Assembly (NCBI GenBank): GCA_963383645.1
Contig: OY726557.1
Coordinates: forward strand, 155,869,201-155,933,200
From: Muscardinus avellanarius
Lineage: Eukaryota; Chordata; Mammalia; Rodentia; Gliridae
Reading direction: 5' to 3'
DNA: 64,000 nucleotides
The first letter of the stretch is position 1; each line of letters begins with the position of its first letter. Positions 55,482-64,000 of the stretch are shown here, in pieces. The position numbers were made by a program, and so were the translations under genes. The notes beneath the pieces were generated by a model that saw only the letters and a program-made list of their open reading frames with translations, was not told the DNA's origin and ran no database searches.

Positions 55482-55891
55482 TTTGATACTGGGGATTAAA
55501 CCCAGAAGCATTCTACCACTGAGCTATATCCATATCCACAGCCTTGTTTGTTTGTTTTGAAATAGAGTCTCCCCTAAGGTTTTTTTTTGTGTGTGTGCGG
55601 GTCTGCGGGTGGAACCCAGGGTCATTGGACCTCCGAGCTGCACCCCCTGCCCTATTTTTTATTCTTTATTTTGAAACCAAGTCTCACTGAGTTGCAGAGG
55701 GCCTCACTAGGTAGCTGAGGCTGTCTGCAAACTGCGATCCTCCGGTCTCAGCCTCCCCAATTCTGTGATTACAAGCGTGTGCCACCATGCCCAGCTTCCC
55801 CTAAGTTCTTGAGGCTAGCCTTGAACCTGCAAATCTACTGTCTCAGCCACCAAAATACTGGGATTATAGTCATGAACCTCTATGTCCAGCA
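55482..55891 (-). mobile_element. old antisense B1-ID SINE, split by a second SINE
   Basis: Left part 55482-55578 (ID half, 'accactgagctatatccata') and right part 55797-55891 (B1 half, 'gggattatagtcatgaacct'). The copy between them is a separate insertion. Confidence 0.9.
55579..55796 (-). mobile_element. antisense B1-ID SINE inserted in another SINE
   Basis: Complete copy with T/TG tail, 'ctccgagctgcaccccctgc' and 'gattacaagcgtgtgccacc'. The 9-bp duplication tcccctaag lies at 55570-55578 and 55797-55805. Confidence 0.94.
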
Positions 55892-56821
55892 CTAGTGCTT
55901 AAATCTTAAGTAATTCCATGGAACTCCAGGTTTTGAAAATATACCAGGAGACTCACTAGATGATCTTTCAGGTCCATTCCTGACGCTAACAGTACTAAAT
56001 TCCATGGCACTTTACCTTAAATGAATATTTTATGTTTGTGTGTGCACATTTTAGTTTTTCAAGTACACTGAAGTTTTCATTGAGAGACCCCTCATTTACA
56101 GTTTACTGAATCCATGTTAAATATTCAATAAACATTTTATATAACAATGAGCAAATAAACACTACTCCACAACTATCACATATAACATACTCCCAAAGGA
56201 CAAAAAAAAAGGCCTTATTATACCTTAGAGGCATCTATCTGGGTTATTACTGCTGAAGGGCAAGAAAGAGTGCTTCCTTGCAGACATCCCCTGAACTCTA
56301 ACAGCTCCTCCTGAGAAAGCTGCTGCTCCATTACACATTCTATTTGTGCCTGAATCTTCCTTCTGTAACTGACTGAAAGATCTTTTATTTCCCATGTCTC
56401 TGGTTGTATTAAGTAAACTTTTCATGAGTTACTTAACTTCATTGGTTACACCCATTCATGTGAGATGACCGATTCGATCTACTGGCACCTAGCTAACCCA
56501 CCTCCATGGCTCACGGGACACTTGTGCCTATTCTGACTACAGTTTGCTATCTGTTTATCTATAAAAGCAGCTGCAAACAGAGCTTGTTATCAGGGGCTTG
56601 GGCAGAAGAGTTTCTTATGTACAATATTAGGTAAAATATAAGAGAGTGAGGCAGAGGAAGAGAGATGGTGCCTAGAAAGAATAAGTTTGCCTGAGGCAAG
56701 TTAATTAAATGAAATAAATACTAGAATCTGCACTTTGAGATAACACTATGTTTAATATTTTGTCAAATTAAGTATATATTTGAATTTGAATGAAGTACTT
56801 AAAGGATGTTTTTATTTCTTT
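55892..56821. other. intergenic, nothing recognised
   Basis: No supported feature. The minus frame at 56225-56425 has no domain. Confidence 0.5.
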
Positions 56822-56834
56822 TGTTTTTAAATTT

Positions 56835-56940
56835 GTAGTGGGCAAGGGAATTTTGTAGTATGTGCATGTACGCCTCGACCATCTTGTATTCCATTAAGAT
56901 GTATGACTACAATGCACCAATAAAAAATAAATAAATAAAT
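56835..56940 (+). mobile_element. L1 3'-UTR tail, short
   Basis: 'gcctcgaccatcttgtattc', 'cattaagatgtatgactaca' and 'atgcaccaataaaaaataaa' form the last ~100 bases of an L1 tail. The flanks repeat aaatttgt (about 56828 and 56938). Confidence 0.85.
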
Positions 56941-57440
56941 TTGTTGTGTATGCACCTGTATGCGTGTGCGTATGTGCTTCAACAATTCAATTTTTCTAGA
57001 TTTTGTTTTCTTAAGTTGGAACATAATAATTTTTTAACTGACATGAAAATATATGAGTTATTTTTAATATTATTTGTCCTATTCATCTCCTTTCTCTTTC
57101 TACACAGAAAAAGATATCCCTCCAGCATGATGGTTTCCCTTTACAAAGATTCTAAGAGTAAATCGATCAACCAGGGGACATGAGAACATATTGATCCAAC
57201 CATCTCATTTTGTGTGTGCATTTGTGTGCCTATATATGTGTGCCTCTGTATATAGGTGTGCTTATCTGCTTATAGTTGCTTACCACCTCTTCTTTGAGCT
57301 TCAAAATCTATTAAGCATTATGTTTGTGCATACTCATAATTACTAACTGTATGATTTATCCCTCAATTGTTTTTTATTCTTAATTTTTTCTTTTGTTCTT
57401 TCAATCCCAATCAAGGGAATACATGGCTATGTAAAATTGA
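56941..57440. other. intergenic, nothing recognised
   Basis: TG-rich patches but no supported feature. Confidence 0.5.
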
Positions 57441-57443
57441 TTA

Positions 57444-57582
57444 TGCCCAGGTACAGTGGCCCAAATCTTTAATCCTAGGACTTAGGAGGCTAAGATAGGA
57501 GGATTACAGGTTCCAGATAACTTAGTGAAATACAGTTTCAAAATAAAATATAGAACAGACTGGCAGTGTATCATAAAGGTAG

Positions 57583-57584
<2 letters not shown>
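57444..57584 (+). mobile_element. old B1-ID SINE with internal deletion
   Basis: 'gcccaggtacagtggcccaa' to 'cataaaggtagaacaca'. The 'gccagcctcagctact' segment is missing. Confidence 0.85.

Positions 57585-57613
<29 letters not shown>
57585..57613. repeat. (CA)n microsatellite
   Basis: CA run replacing the SINE's 3' end; shorter CA/TA patches follow to 57658. Confidence 0.95.
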
Positions 57614-57619
<6 letters not shown>

Positions 57620-57750
57620 ACATACAGGTGCATACACATCCTATCGTACACACACACATCCTAATTGTAGTTTACTTAAAATAAAGATTTGCTCTACAAA
57701 TGTGAGAAAATTAAATCAAGTATTTTTATCCTTCACAAAAATTCACTAGG

Positions 57751-58190
57751 AAGCCAGGCCTGGTGGCACATGCTTGTAATCCTAGTACTTCAGAGGCTGA
57801 GACAGGAGGATCATCAGTTCAAGGATAGCCTCGGCTACTTAGTGAGCCCCTCCGAAACTTAGACCTTGTTTCAAAAACTAAAGAAGATCCCGGCATGGTG
57901 GTGCACACTTCTAATCCCAGCACTTGAGAGGCTGAAACAGGAGGATCGCACAGGTTCAAAGCCAGCCTCAGCTACTTAGTGAGGTTCTCAACAACTTAGT
58001 GAGACCCTGTTTCCAAATAAAGTATAAAAAAGGTCTGGGAGTATAGCCCGGAGGTAGAAAAGCCCTTGGGTTCCACCCCAGTACCATGCACACACACACA
58101 CACACACACAAAAAAAAATAAGTAAATAAAGAATAAAAAATCAGAGTGGGGAGTGTAGCTTAGGTTCCATCCCCAGTAACACAACAAAGA
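57751..58190 (+). mobile_element. B1-ID SINE split by a second SINE
   Basis: Left part 57751-57885 ('aagccaggcctggtggcaca' to 'tttcaaaaactaaagaag') and right part from about 58125 ('aaagaataaaaaatcagagt', 'gggagtgtagcttaggttcc', 'catccccagtaaca'). Confidence 0.88.
57887..58120 (+). mobile_element. B1-ID SINE inserted in another SINE
   Basis: 'tcccggcatggtggtgcaca' to 'ttccaccccagtacc', then a CA tail (58087-58110) and poly(A). The flanks 'aaagaag' and 'aaagaat' may be a degenerate target copy. Confidence 0.9.
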
Positions 58191-58220
58191 AACAAAAATT
58201 CTCTAAAAGATTTCCATACT

Positions 58221-58275
58221 GTATTTATTTATTTATTTATTTATGTATATATGTATGTATGTATGTATTTATTTG
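58221..58275. repeat. (ATTT)n/(ATGT)n microsatellite
   Basis: ATTT units grading into GTAT units; tail of the next antisense SINE. Confidence 0.95.
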
Positions 58276-58467
58276 CAGTACTGGGGATGAAACCCAGGGG
58301 CATTCTACATCCTAGCTATATCTTCAGCCCTATTTTTATTCTTTATTTTTAAACAGGGTCTCACTGAGTTGCAGAGGGCTTCACTAAGTAGCTGAGGCTG
58401 CCGTGAACCACAATCCTCCTGTCTCAGCCTCCCAAATGCTGGGATTACAAGCATGAACCACCACACT
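58276..58467 (-). mobile_element. antisense B1-ID SINE
   Basis: 'gcagtactggggatgaaacc' to 'gggattacaagcatgaacca'. Confidence 0.93.
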
Positions 58468-58607
58468 TTAAAATTTAATATTTTAAATACTAAATTTGTG
58501 TAAACGTATTTAACCCAGGAGTTTTTAGAAAAAAATATGAAAAATATAAGGTGCATTTCATAATATATTTAATATAATTCAAAAATGAATGGGTTTCCAG
58601 GCTATAA

Positions 58608-59179
58608 TGAGTGCTCTGGTTTCAATATGGTTTAAATATTTTCCTGAAGTCCCTGTGTTGAAAGCTTGGTCCTCAATGTGATGATATGAAGAAGTGGGGT
58701 CTATTGGGCTCTCATTAGGTCACTGGAGCTACTGCTCCTGGAGGGGATTTCAGTAGTTCTCATGGGACCCTGGTTATTGAGAAATGATTGTAATAAAAGA
58801 GCAAGTCTGTCCCTTTCCACTATGTGTGGTGGCACATACCTGTAATTACAGTACTTGGGAGGATAACAGAGGTAAATCACAGATTCAAAGCCAAACTTGG
58901 TAACTTAGGCTGTCAGCAACTTTCTAAGACTTTGTTTCCAAATAAAAAATAAAATAGGGCTGAGGCTAAAAACATGTTTGGCCCCCTTCCCACTCTCTAG
59001 TTCACTGCATCGTATGTGATCTGTCCTTCTCATGTGTTCTTCCAACATGAGGTCTTCACTAGAGCCCAAAATAATGACATTAACTGATGTTGTACTTTCA
59101 ATTTCCAAACTGTGAGCTAAAAAAACTTTCTTACATACTCCAGATATTTGGTCATAGCAATGGAAAATGAACTAATACA
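58608..59179 (+). mobile_element. MaLR LTR (MST/MLT1-like), split by a SINE
   Basis: It starts with TG ('ggtttcaatatggtttaaat') and continues with the family's order: 'gtccctgtgttgaaagcttg', 'atgaagaagtgggg', 'gctctcattaggtcactgg', 'aagagcaagtctgtcc'. It ends 'tggaaaatgaactaataca', close to the canonical ...GGACTAATACA. The SINE at 58815-58972 interrupts it. MaLR LTRs are ERVL-related and nonautonomous. Confidence 0.85.
58815..58972 (+). mobile_element. old SINE fragment inside MaLR LTR
   Basis: 'ctatgtgtggtggcacatac', 'agtacttgggaggataacag', 'gtttccaaataaaaaataaa', 'atagggctgagg'. The 3' end is truncated. Confidence 0.8.
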
Positions 59180-60555
59180 ATGAAAGGAAAAACAACAGAA
59201 TATATAATATTTTTTGCCTCTGTCTGATTTATTTGAGAGCTTGATAATGTATTCAATATTCATTTTCTTATTGAAAACCACAGGTCATTCATTTATTCAT
59301 TTACTCAGTATTTCTTTTTAAAAATTGAGCTTCTATGATACCTATTTATTTTCTATGTTGTCTTATAGTACAGCAAGAGGTAGTAGAATTGAACAGAATT
59401 ATATCCCTATACAATTCCAACAAAAAACAAAACACATATACATGCACAATGACAGAGGTAAATATTGCTGGGCATTATTAAAAAATAGCAGGGTGGCCTC
59501 TGGAGGAGTCCAAAGGGAGTTGAGCTTTTTACTATTTGTTTGTAAAATTTGGTTAGTGTATTAGTGCATCTAGGAATTGAATTCTTTTTTAAATTTAAAA
59601 TCATGGTGTTTACTTCAGAGCACTGGTATGAGATCAAAAGTAATGTATATAAATAATTTAACATATTCCTTAGAATAGGGCAATGTCTCAATAATTATTA
59701 ACTCTTTTGTGTGAATACTATTACTATTTTATCCTTAGTACTATGATGATTTGCCTCAACTTGAGTCATTTTCTTCCACTTCTCTGACAGGTACAAATCA
59801 GACTTCTGACTCTGTCATTAGCCTTCCCAATTCAGTGGTCAGCATTTTCAGTTAGGTAATTCTTCATCCTCTAAATGGAGACATTTATCAAAACTCATGA
59901 AATTTCTTCCTCATATACAAAAAGAAGCCAAGTTAGAATATTCTCTGTCCATTGAAATGTGCACTCATGCGGTGACACAGAAACCGGTACAGGAGGAACT
60001 AATGATCTGGTTCCATTAACAATTGCTCATTTGTGTGGTAAGTGACCTGAGACGAAGAAAATGCAATTTTGCCTGCCAATACAGTAAAAAATGGTAGCCA
60101 TTACAGTTCTACGAAGATTATAATCAATGGTACTTTTTATTGGCTCAATTGAACTACACTGTAGCCAATTAAATTTTTGTTTTGATGACATTGCTTAAAA
60201 TGAAAGAATCTAGTATATTTCATGGCTTGTGAAAAATTAACTCATGTACAACTGCTTTAGCCTTAATGATTTTTAATGACAGTAGGTCACCTTTCTCACT
60301 TAAATAATGAACCTTCACTTAACCAAATTTTTTTTCTTGGCATTTAAGAAGATGTTAAGTTTTAACATCTTTAAAGATGACAATGATTATCCTTCTATTG
60401 ATACCTGTCTTTCTAATGATGCTGCCATATCTTCTTATTATGCAATGATCTGTTTAATAGTTATTTGGATCTAATCATGATAAAGAGCATTTGGTTTGCA
60501 AGAATTATCATTCTATACATCACATAAATATGTAAGATAAAACTTTTGATTTAAG
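59180..60555. other. intergenic, no recognisable element
   Basis: About 1.4 kb of AT-rich sequence with no supported gene or repeat family. Confidence 0.55.
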
Positions 60556-60561
60556 ATTAGT

Positions 60562-60941
60562 TGTCGCGTCCTAAGGCTCCGTCCTGCAGAGCCCTGGGAA
60601 AGAAGACACAAACGCCGAGTCTGTTGATGATACTTCTTCTTTAATGCTTCCTCCTCCAATGCGCACAGCAGGCAAATATATATCAGTCTCATAACCCCTC
60701 CCTCATCACTCCACCAACCCCAAGCTTCCCACAGCTAGGGCATGCGCATTTCTAACCCTCTCATAGGCGGGCTGGTGGTAGCATGAGGCGCTGCATCACT
60801 GATCATCCGTAGGGCACCTGATAGGGCTCACTGCGCAGGCTCAGGGCACTGCCAGCCTCGTGAGCCTCGTGACTTGGCAACATGCCTAGGCACCATCTTG
60901 AGCCACCACCCCACCCCAGTCTAGCCGAGCGGGCCCTGACA
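60562..60941 (-). mobile_element. GC-rich solo LTR, IAP-like layout, 380 bp
   Basis: It is bounded by TG and CA (tgtcgcgtcc...ggccctgaca) and flanked by perfect 6-bp duplications attagt at 60556-60561 and 60942-60947. Read on the minus strand, TATATA (60676-60683) is followed about 35 bases later by ATTAAA (60640-60645), and the U5-like end is 'agactcggcgtttgtgtctt'. It has many CpGs in an otherwise CpG-poor window, and its edges look fresh. The 6-bp duplication suggests class II. The IAP comparison rests on layout and terminal motifs only. Confidence 0.9.
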
Positions 60942-60947
60942 ATTAGT

Positions 60948-61588
60948 TCCCCAAATTGTGGGCTTTACCTGATAATTAAGATGTTTTAAAAATAAACTAC
61001 AGGTTTTTCTTCTGAAGGGCAAGTGCCATGGGGTTTCTTAAATCTAGTTAATTTGTGGTAATTCTAAATGATGATGGCTTCCCAATGTCTGTATCAGCAG
61101 AAAGTGTTTATTCTATTGAAAAGGGAACATATCACTAAATTACTCAGCTAGATCACTTCTCACCCAAAACTTTCTAAAAGAATCATGTTTATACTGAGCA
61201 CTTAGTTTGTGAATATCTAGATATACAGAGTAGTAGGATTCAATAATTTTCTTTTAATTTTTCATAGTCTTGGTTTTTATATAAAAGTAAGTCAGTAATT
61301 CTTTTGAGTAGATATTGTCAAAAGGAGACTGTGGTGTGCTATTTGGCAAAAGGTAGATTGAGACTCTTAATAGCTATAAACATGAACACTATGATTATTT
61401 TTCAACACAACGTATGTCTGCTTTGAAGGAACATGTCTAAATTCTCTTATCAAATACTGTTCAGATATTGATGGTCAAGATCTTATTTAATTATAGACAT
61501 GGGAAACTTTCCTGATTTGGGAAAAGCAGAAATAAGGTGAGAATAAAAAACATTTTATAAAATTTTCTTTTCTTATAAAGAAATTTGT
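60948..61588. other. intergenic, nothing recognised
   Basis: No supported feature. Confidence 0.5.
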
Positions 61589-61660
61589 AAAGCCCAGCAT
61601 GTTACTTAGAAGTAGAATGCCCCTGGGTTCAACCTCCAGCACTGCAAATAAATAAATTAA
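61589..61660 (+). mobile_element. B1-ID SINE 3'-end fragment
   Basis: Only the ID-derived 3' end is left: 'agcccagcatgttacttaga', 'gtagaatgcccctgggttca', 'acctccagcactgc', then an AAAT tail. Confidence 0.75.
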
Positions 61661-61745
61661 TAAATTTTTTAATAATTTTAAATATCTTTTATATGATACT
61701 ACATTATAATAATGAAACTATAATCCACCAATAAAATTTTTAACA
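61661..61745 (+). mobile_element. L1 3' terminus fragment
   Basis: 'gaaactataatccaccaata' and 'aaatttttaacag' match the L1 tail family in sense orientation, directly before an antisense L1 head. Confidence 0.6.
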
Positions 61746-62160
61746 GAAAAATATTTAATTACTTCCTTGAAGAGATTGTTGATCCCTTTGGTTTCACCTT
61801 CTTTTCTCTCCTCTATTCCAATTATTCTTAGGTTAGCTCTCTTACAATGGGCCCATATTTCTTCAATGTCAGATTCCTGCTGTCAGATTTTTTTTTTTCT
61901 AAATTAGAAACTATGCATTCATTTTTGGAGTGATCATCTTCTAAGAGCGAGATTCTATTCTCCATGTGGTCTAATCAGTTGTTTGTACTTTGAATTGAGG
62001 CCTTTACTTCATTAATTGCAACCTTTATCTCTTTTTGGCTCTCTGAATTCTTTTCAAAACACCTCTATTATTTCTACAGTTATTTTCCTGATTTGATCTT
62101 CTAGAAATCTCTGAATTTCTGTTTTATTGGTTTCTGATGTTGTGGGGTTGTGGGCATTCA
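61746..62160 (-). pseudogene. L1 ORF1 N-terminal half, broken
   Basis: Reading down from about 62160: a Glu/Lys/Ile-rich coiled coil (including RISLLEDDHSKNE-like codons near 61940) and then the start of the RNA-recognition domain. The latter shows a RANLRIIGIE-like segment near 61840-61810 and a GETKGINNLFKEVIK-like segment near 61790-61746. One or more indels break the frame. ORF1p trimerises and coats L1 RNA; this copy is cut off in the RRM. Confidence 0.75.
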
Positions 62161-62199
62161 CTGCTCCATTGTTATTCCTCTTTCCCATGATTTCAGGAG

Positions 62200-63150
62200 T
62201 TTGTGCCTTCTCTGGGTTTTTCCATTGGGTCACTACGACTTCACTTAAGGTTCTCTGGATCTTGAGTCTGTGGTATCTCAGTCACCACTACTCCTTTACT
62301 GGGTTGTATCACAGAGTCTCAGACCCTGGGAGTCAATCAAGGCTGCTTTAGACCATGGGGGGTGCCAGGTTGGACGTTCTCCTATGGTGTGATATCTCTG
62401 CCACCGCCACTCCCACACTGGGTCAAGTCCCTGGGAGTACAGTACTGGGATTTCTCTCTAGGTGCCACAATTTGACTCACTGTTGTTGAGTACACAGATG
62501 GAGCTGTAGTGGACTCGGTGAATTTGCTGCTGCTGCCATCTGTGGTAATATGGAGACGCTGTCATGCCCTTGGCCGTGAGGCTGGCATATTTCTTTTCTG
62601 TTTTTGAGCTCCGCTCTGAGTCCCTGCAGGGTGTGCTGAGCCCAGCCTCTGGGAGCTTTAGATGCTCCCTGAGCCAAGAAATCTGCCGAATTCCTCCCGG
62701 CTGATCCGCAGCGGCTCACCTCGGCTGGCTGTCCACTGCTCCTCTCTGTAGCCTGGTGGGCTGTTGAATGCATTGGTCTGGTGCTGTCCGGTGAGTTCGC
62801 CACTGCTGCCAGCAGTAAGGTGCTGCTGCTGCATCCTTGGGGTGTGAGGCCAGCTTATCTCCTCTCTGGTTCTGAGCTCCGTTATGAGTTCCCTTCCTTT
62901 CTGGAGCCTGGTGCTGCAAGGGAAAATGGCGCCTGCTGCTTCGCGCCGCGGCTCCAGCTGCAGCACTGCGGTCTGGTTTCTTTCTGGTGTCTCATTTTTC
63001 CAACCCTTTTTTTCTCTGTCCCTTGTAATTACATTTTTTTTCTCTGCTGATGGTGTTTTCTGGCTATGAAAGGCGCTGATTTTGTGGTAATAGAGATTGG
63101 TTGTTAGCGGGGCTCGTAAACCTTGCTTTTTTCCGTCGCGATCTTCCTGG
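62200..63150 (-). promoter_or_regulatory. L1 5' UTR / internal promoter region
   Basis: GC-rich noncoding sequence upstream of ORF1, with recurring 'gagctccg', 'cctctctg' and 'gctgctgctg'-type segments. It contains two similar units, about 62490-62640 and 62780-62890 ('gctgctgctgccatctgtgg', 'gctgctgctgcatccttggg', each followed by gtgaggc--gc). A 224-codon minus-strand frame (63332-62658) runs through it, but I see no known domain. Promoter activity is inferred from L1 biology. Confidence 0.55.
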
Positions 63151-63880
63151 AAGTTCTTGATTATTTTCTTATAACACATTGGACCATAAAATAAAAAAAT
63201 ATATATTTCTATATGAAAGAAAACGTCTTTAGAGTAGAAAAGGTAGAATAAATTGTATTTGACTAGAGGAAATGCAACACAAGATGGATGAACATACTTG
63301 AGTGGCCATCTAGATTTCAAAAGGGCATTCAAATATCTTGGCCCATTCTATGTTTTTGTCATGGCACTAATGTCCAACAAAGTAAGAGTTACAGCATGTG
63401 TGACTGCACATTAAAAAATGACCTTCAGCTAGAAAGGTGTTCCACTCATCAAAACTAAAAAGATTATCCTTGAGAATGAATACATATTTCTGTCTTTTGG
63501 TACATTAACTAGGATTCCTAGCAGAGATATAGGGGTCAACGAGAGATTAGTAAGTAGGGATAGTAGGATTTAAATAACTGTAACATGGTATTGTTAGACA
63601 TTTCTTTAAGATGACAAAAAATGTTCATTTTTATTTAACTAAAATTTTTCTATGTTAGCAGAAGAAATAAATCTGTGACTTTATTTCTTTTTTCATTTTA
63701 TACTCATTTAAAATATTTTTATTCTTATATTTTATTAGTAACAAATACAACTATTATTTATTCATTACATTAGTGTATGCCAGGTGCTATGGCAAATATT
63801 TTACAGGTATCATCATAATTATATTTCATTACATTTTTAAGATATGGTCCATTAATCTCAATATACTTTTTTTACTATAT
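63151..63880. other. intergenic, nothing recognised
   Basis: AT-rich, no supported feature. Confidence 0.5.
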
Positions 63881-64000
63881 TTAGCTTTTTTATTGAAATT
63901 AAATGTTATACATTTAAACTGTACTTGGTGCCCTCTTCCTCCCCTCCATTTTCCCTTCTCCCCTCCCAACAATGAATACCCAGGGTAACCAATGAATACC
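63881..64000 (-). mobile_element. antisense L1 3' end running off the window
   Basis: 'atacatttaaactgtacttg', 'cccctccattttcccttctc' and 'cctcccaacaatgaatacc' match 8115-8200, the antisense 3' UTR of the other L1. The body of the element continues beyond 64000. Confidence 0.85.

Larger units (their letters stand above)
61746..63150 (-). mobile_element. L1 5' head only: 5' UTR plus start of ORF1, antisense
   Basis: On the minus strand, 63150-about 62200 is GC-rich L1 5' UTR, and about 62160-61746 is ORF1. ORF2 and the 3' end are absent, although most truncated L1s lack the opposite end. CpG-bearing 5' UTR segments ('ttcgcgccgcggctcc', 62940) remain. Confidence 0.75.

Noticed and set aside
62658..63332. 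224-codon minus-strand open frame
   Set aside because: It runs through L1 5' UTR and flanking intergenic DNA. No recognisable domain is visible, so I read it as a chance frame.

Overview
The window is a gene-poor stretch of a mammalian nuclear genome, most likely a squirrel-family rodent. The evidence is the repeats. About thirty copies of a composite SINE have a B1-like (7SL-derived) left half joined to an ID-like (tRNA-derived) right half, a B1-dID/MEN-type structure described from squirrels and dormice. There are also stand-alone ID elements, rodent-like LINE-1 (L1) copies, MaLR-type LTRs and two solo LTRs with 6-bp target duplications. The base composition is AT-rich and CpG-poor. I see no intact cellular protein-coding gene, rRNA, functional tRNA, CRISPR array or prokaryotic feature. 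All long reading frames belong to L1 or to its untranslated regions.

Layout. 1-4030: 3' two thirds of a fairly young sense L1; ORF2 is broken by two frameshifts, and the 3' UTR and poly(A) are present. 4048-16385: an old sense L1 mosaic carrying nested insertions. These are a short L1 3' end (6378-7027) that itself holds a SINE, a nearly full-length antisense L1 (7787-14902, with 5' UTR), a SINE and a 575-bp solo LTR inside that antisense L1, and another L1 tail at 16110-16255. 16.4-18.5 kb: remnants of endogenous retroviruses, including an LTR-like unit with a degenerate lysine-type primer binding site. 18.5-19.3 kb: L1 3' end. 19.3-22.5 kb: no recognisable element.

22.5-28.6 kb: a decayed gammaretrovirus-like (ERV1) element with capsid, zinc-knuckle and protease remnants, interrupted by a SINE and a young L1 3' end. 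28.65-29.1 kb: a MaLR-type LTR. 29-37 kb: mostly unannotated intergenic DNA with a few SINEs, a possible URR1-like element and a large GA-rich satellite at 34.5 kb. 37.1-44.4 kb: dense SINE insertions, including four head-to-tail copies, and a candidate twin-primed L1. 44.4-58 kb: intergenic DNA with scattered SINEs, two ID elements, microsatellites and an LTR-like unit near 53.9 kb. 58.2-64 kb: an MST/MLT1-like LTR, a GC-rich 380-bp solo LTR on the minus strand (60562-60941), the 5' head of an antisense L1 (5' UTR plus ORF1 start) and the 3' end of a further antisense L1 at the window edge.

No genes act together here. The window records successive retroelement insertions whose order can be read from nesting and target-site duplications. 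Family names come from recognising sequence patterns by eye, and subfamily assignments need a Dfam/RepeatMasker search.
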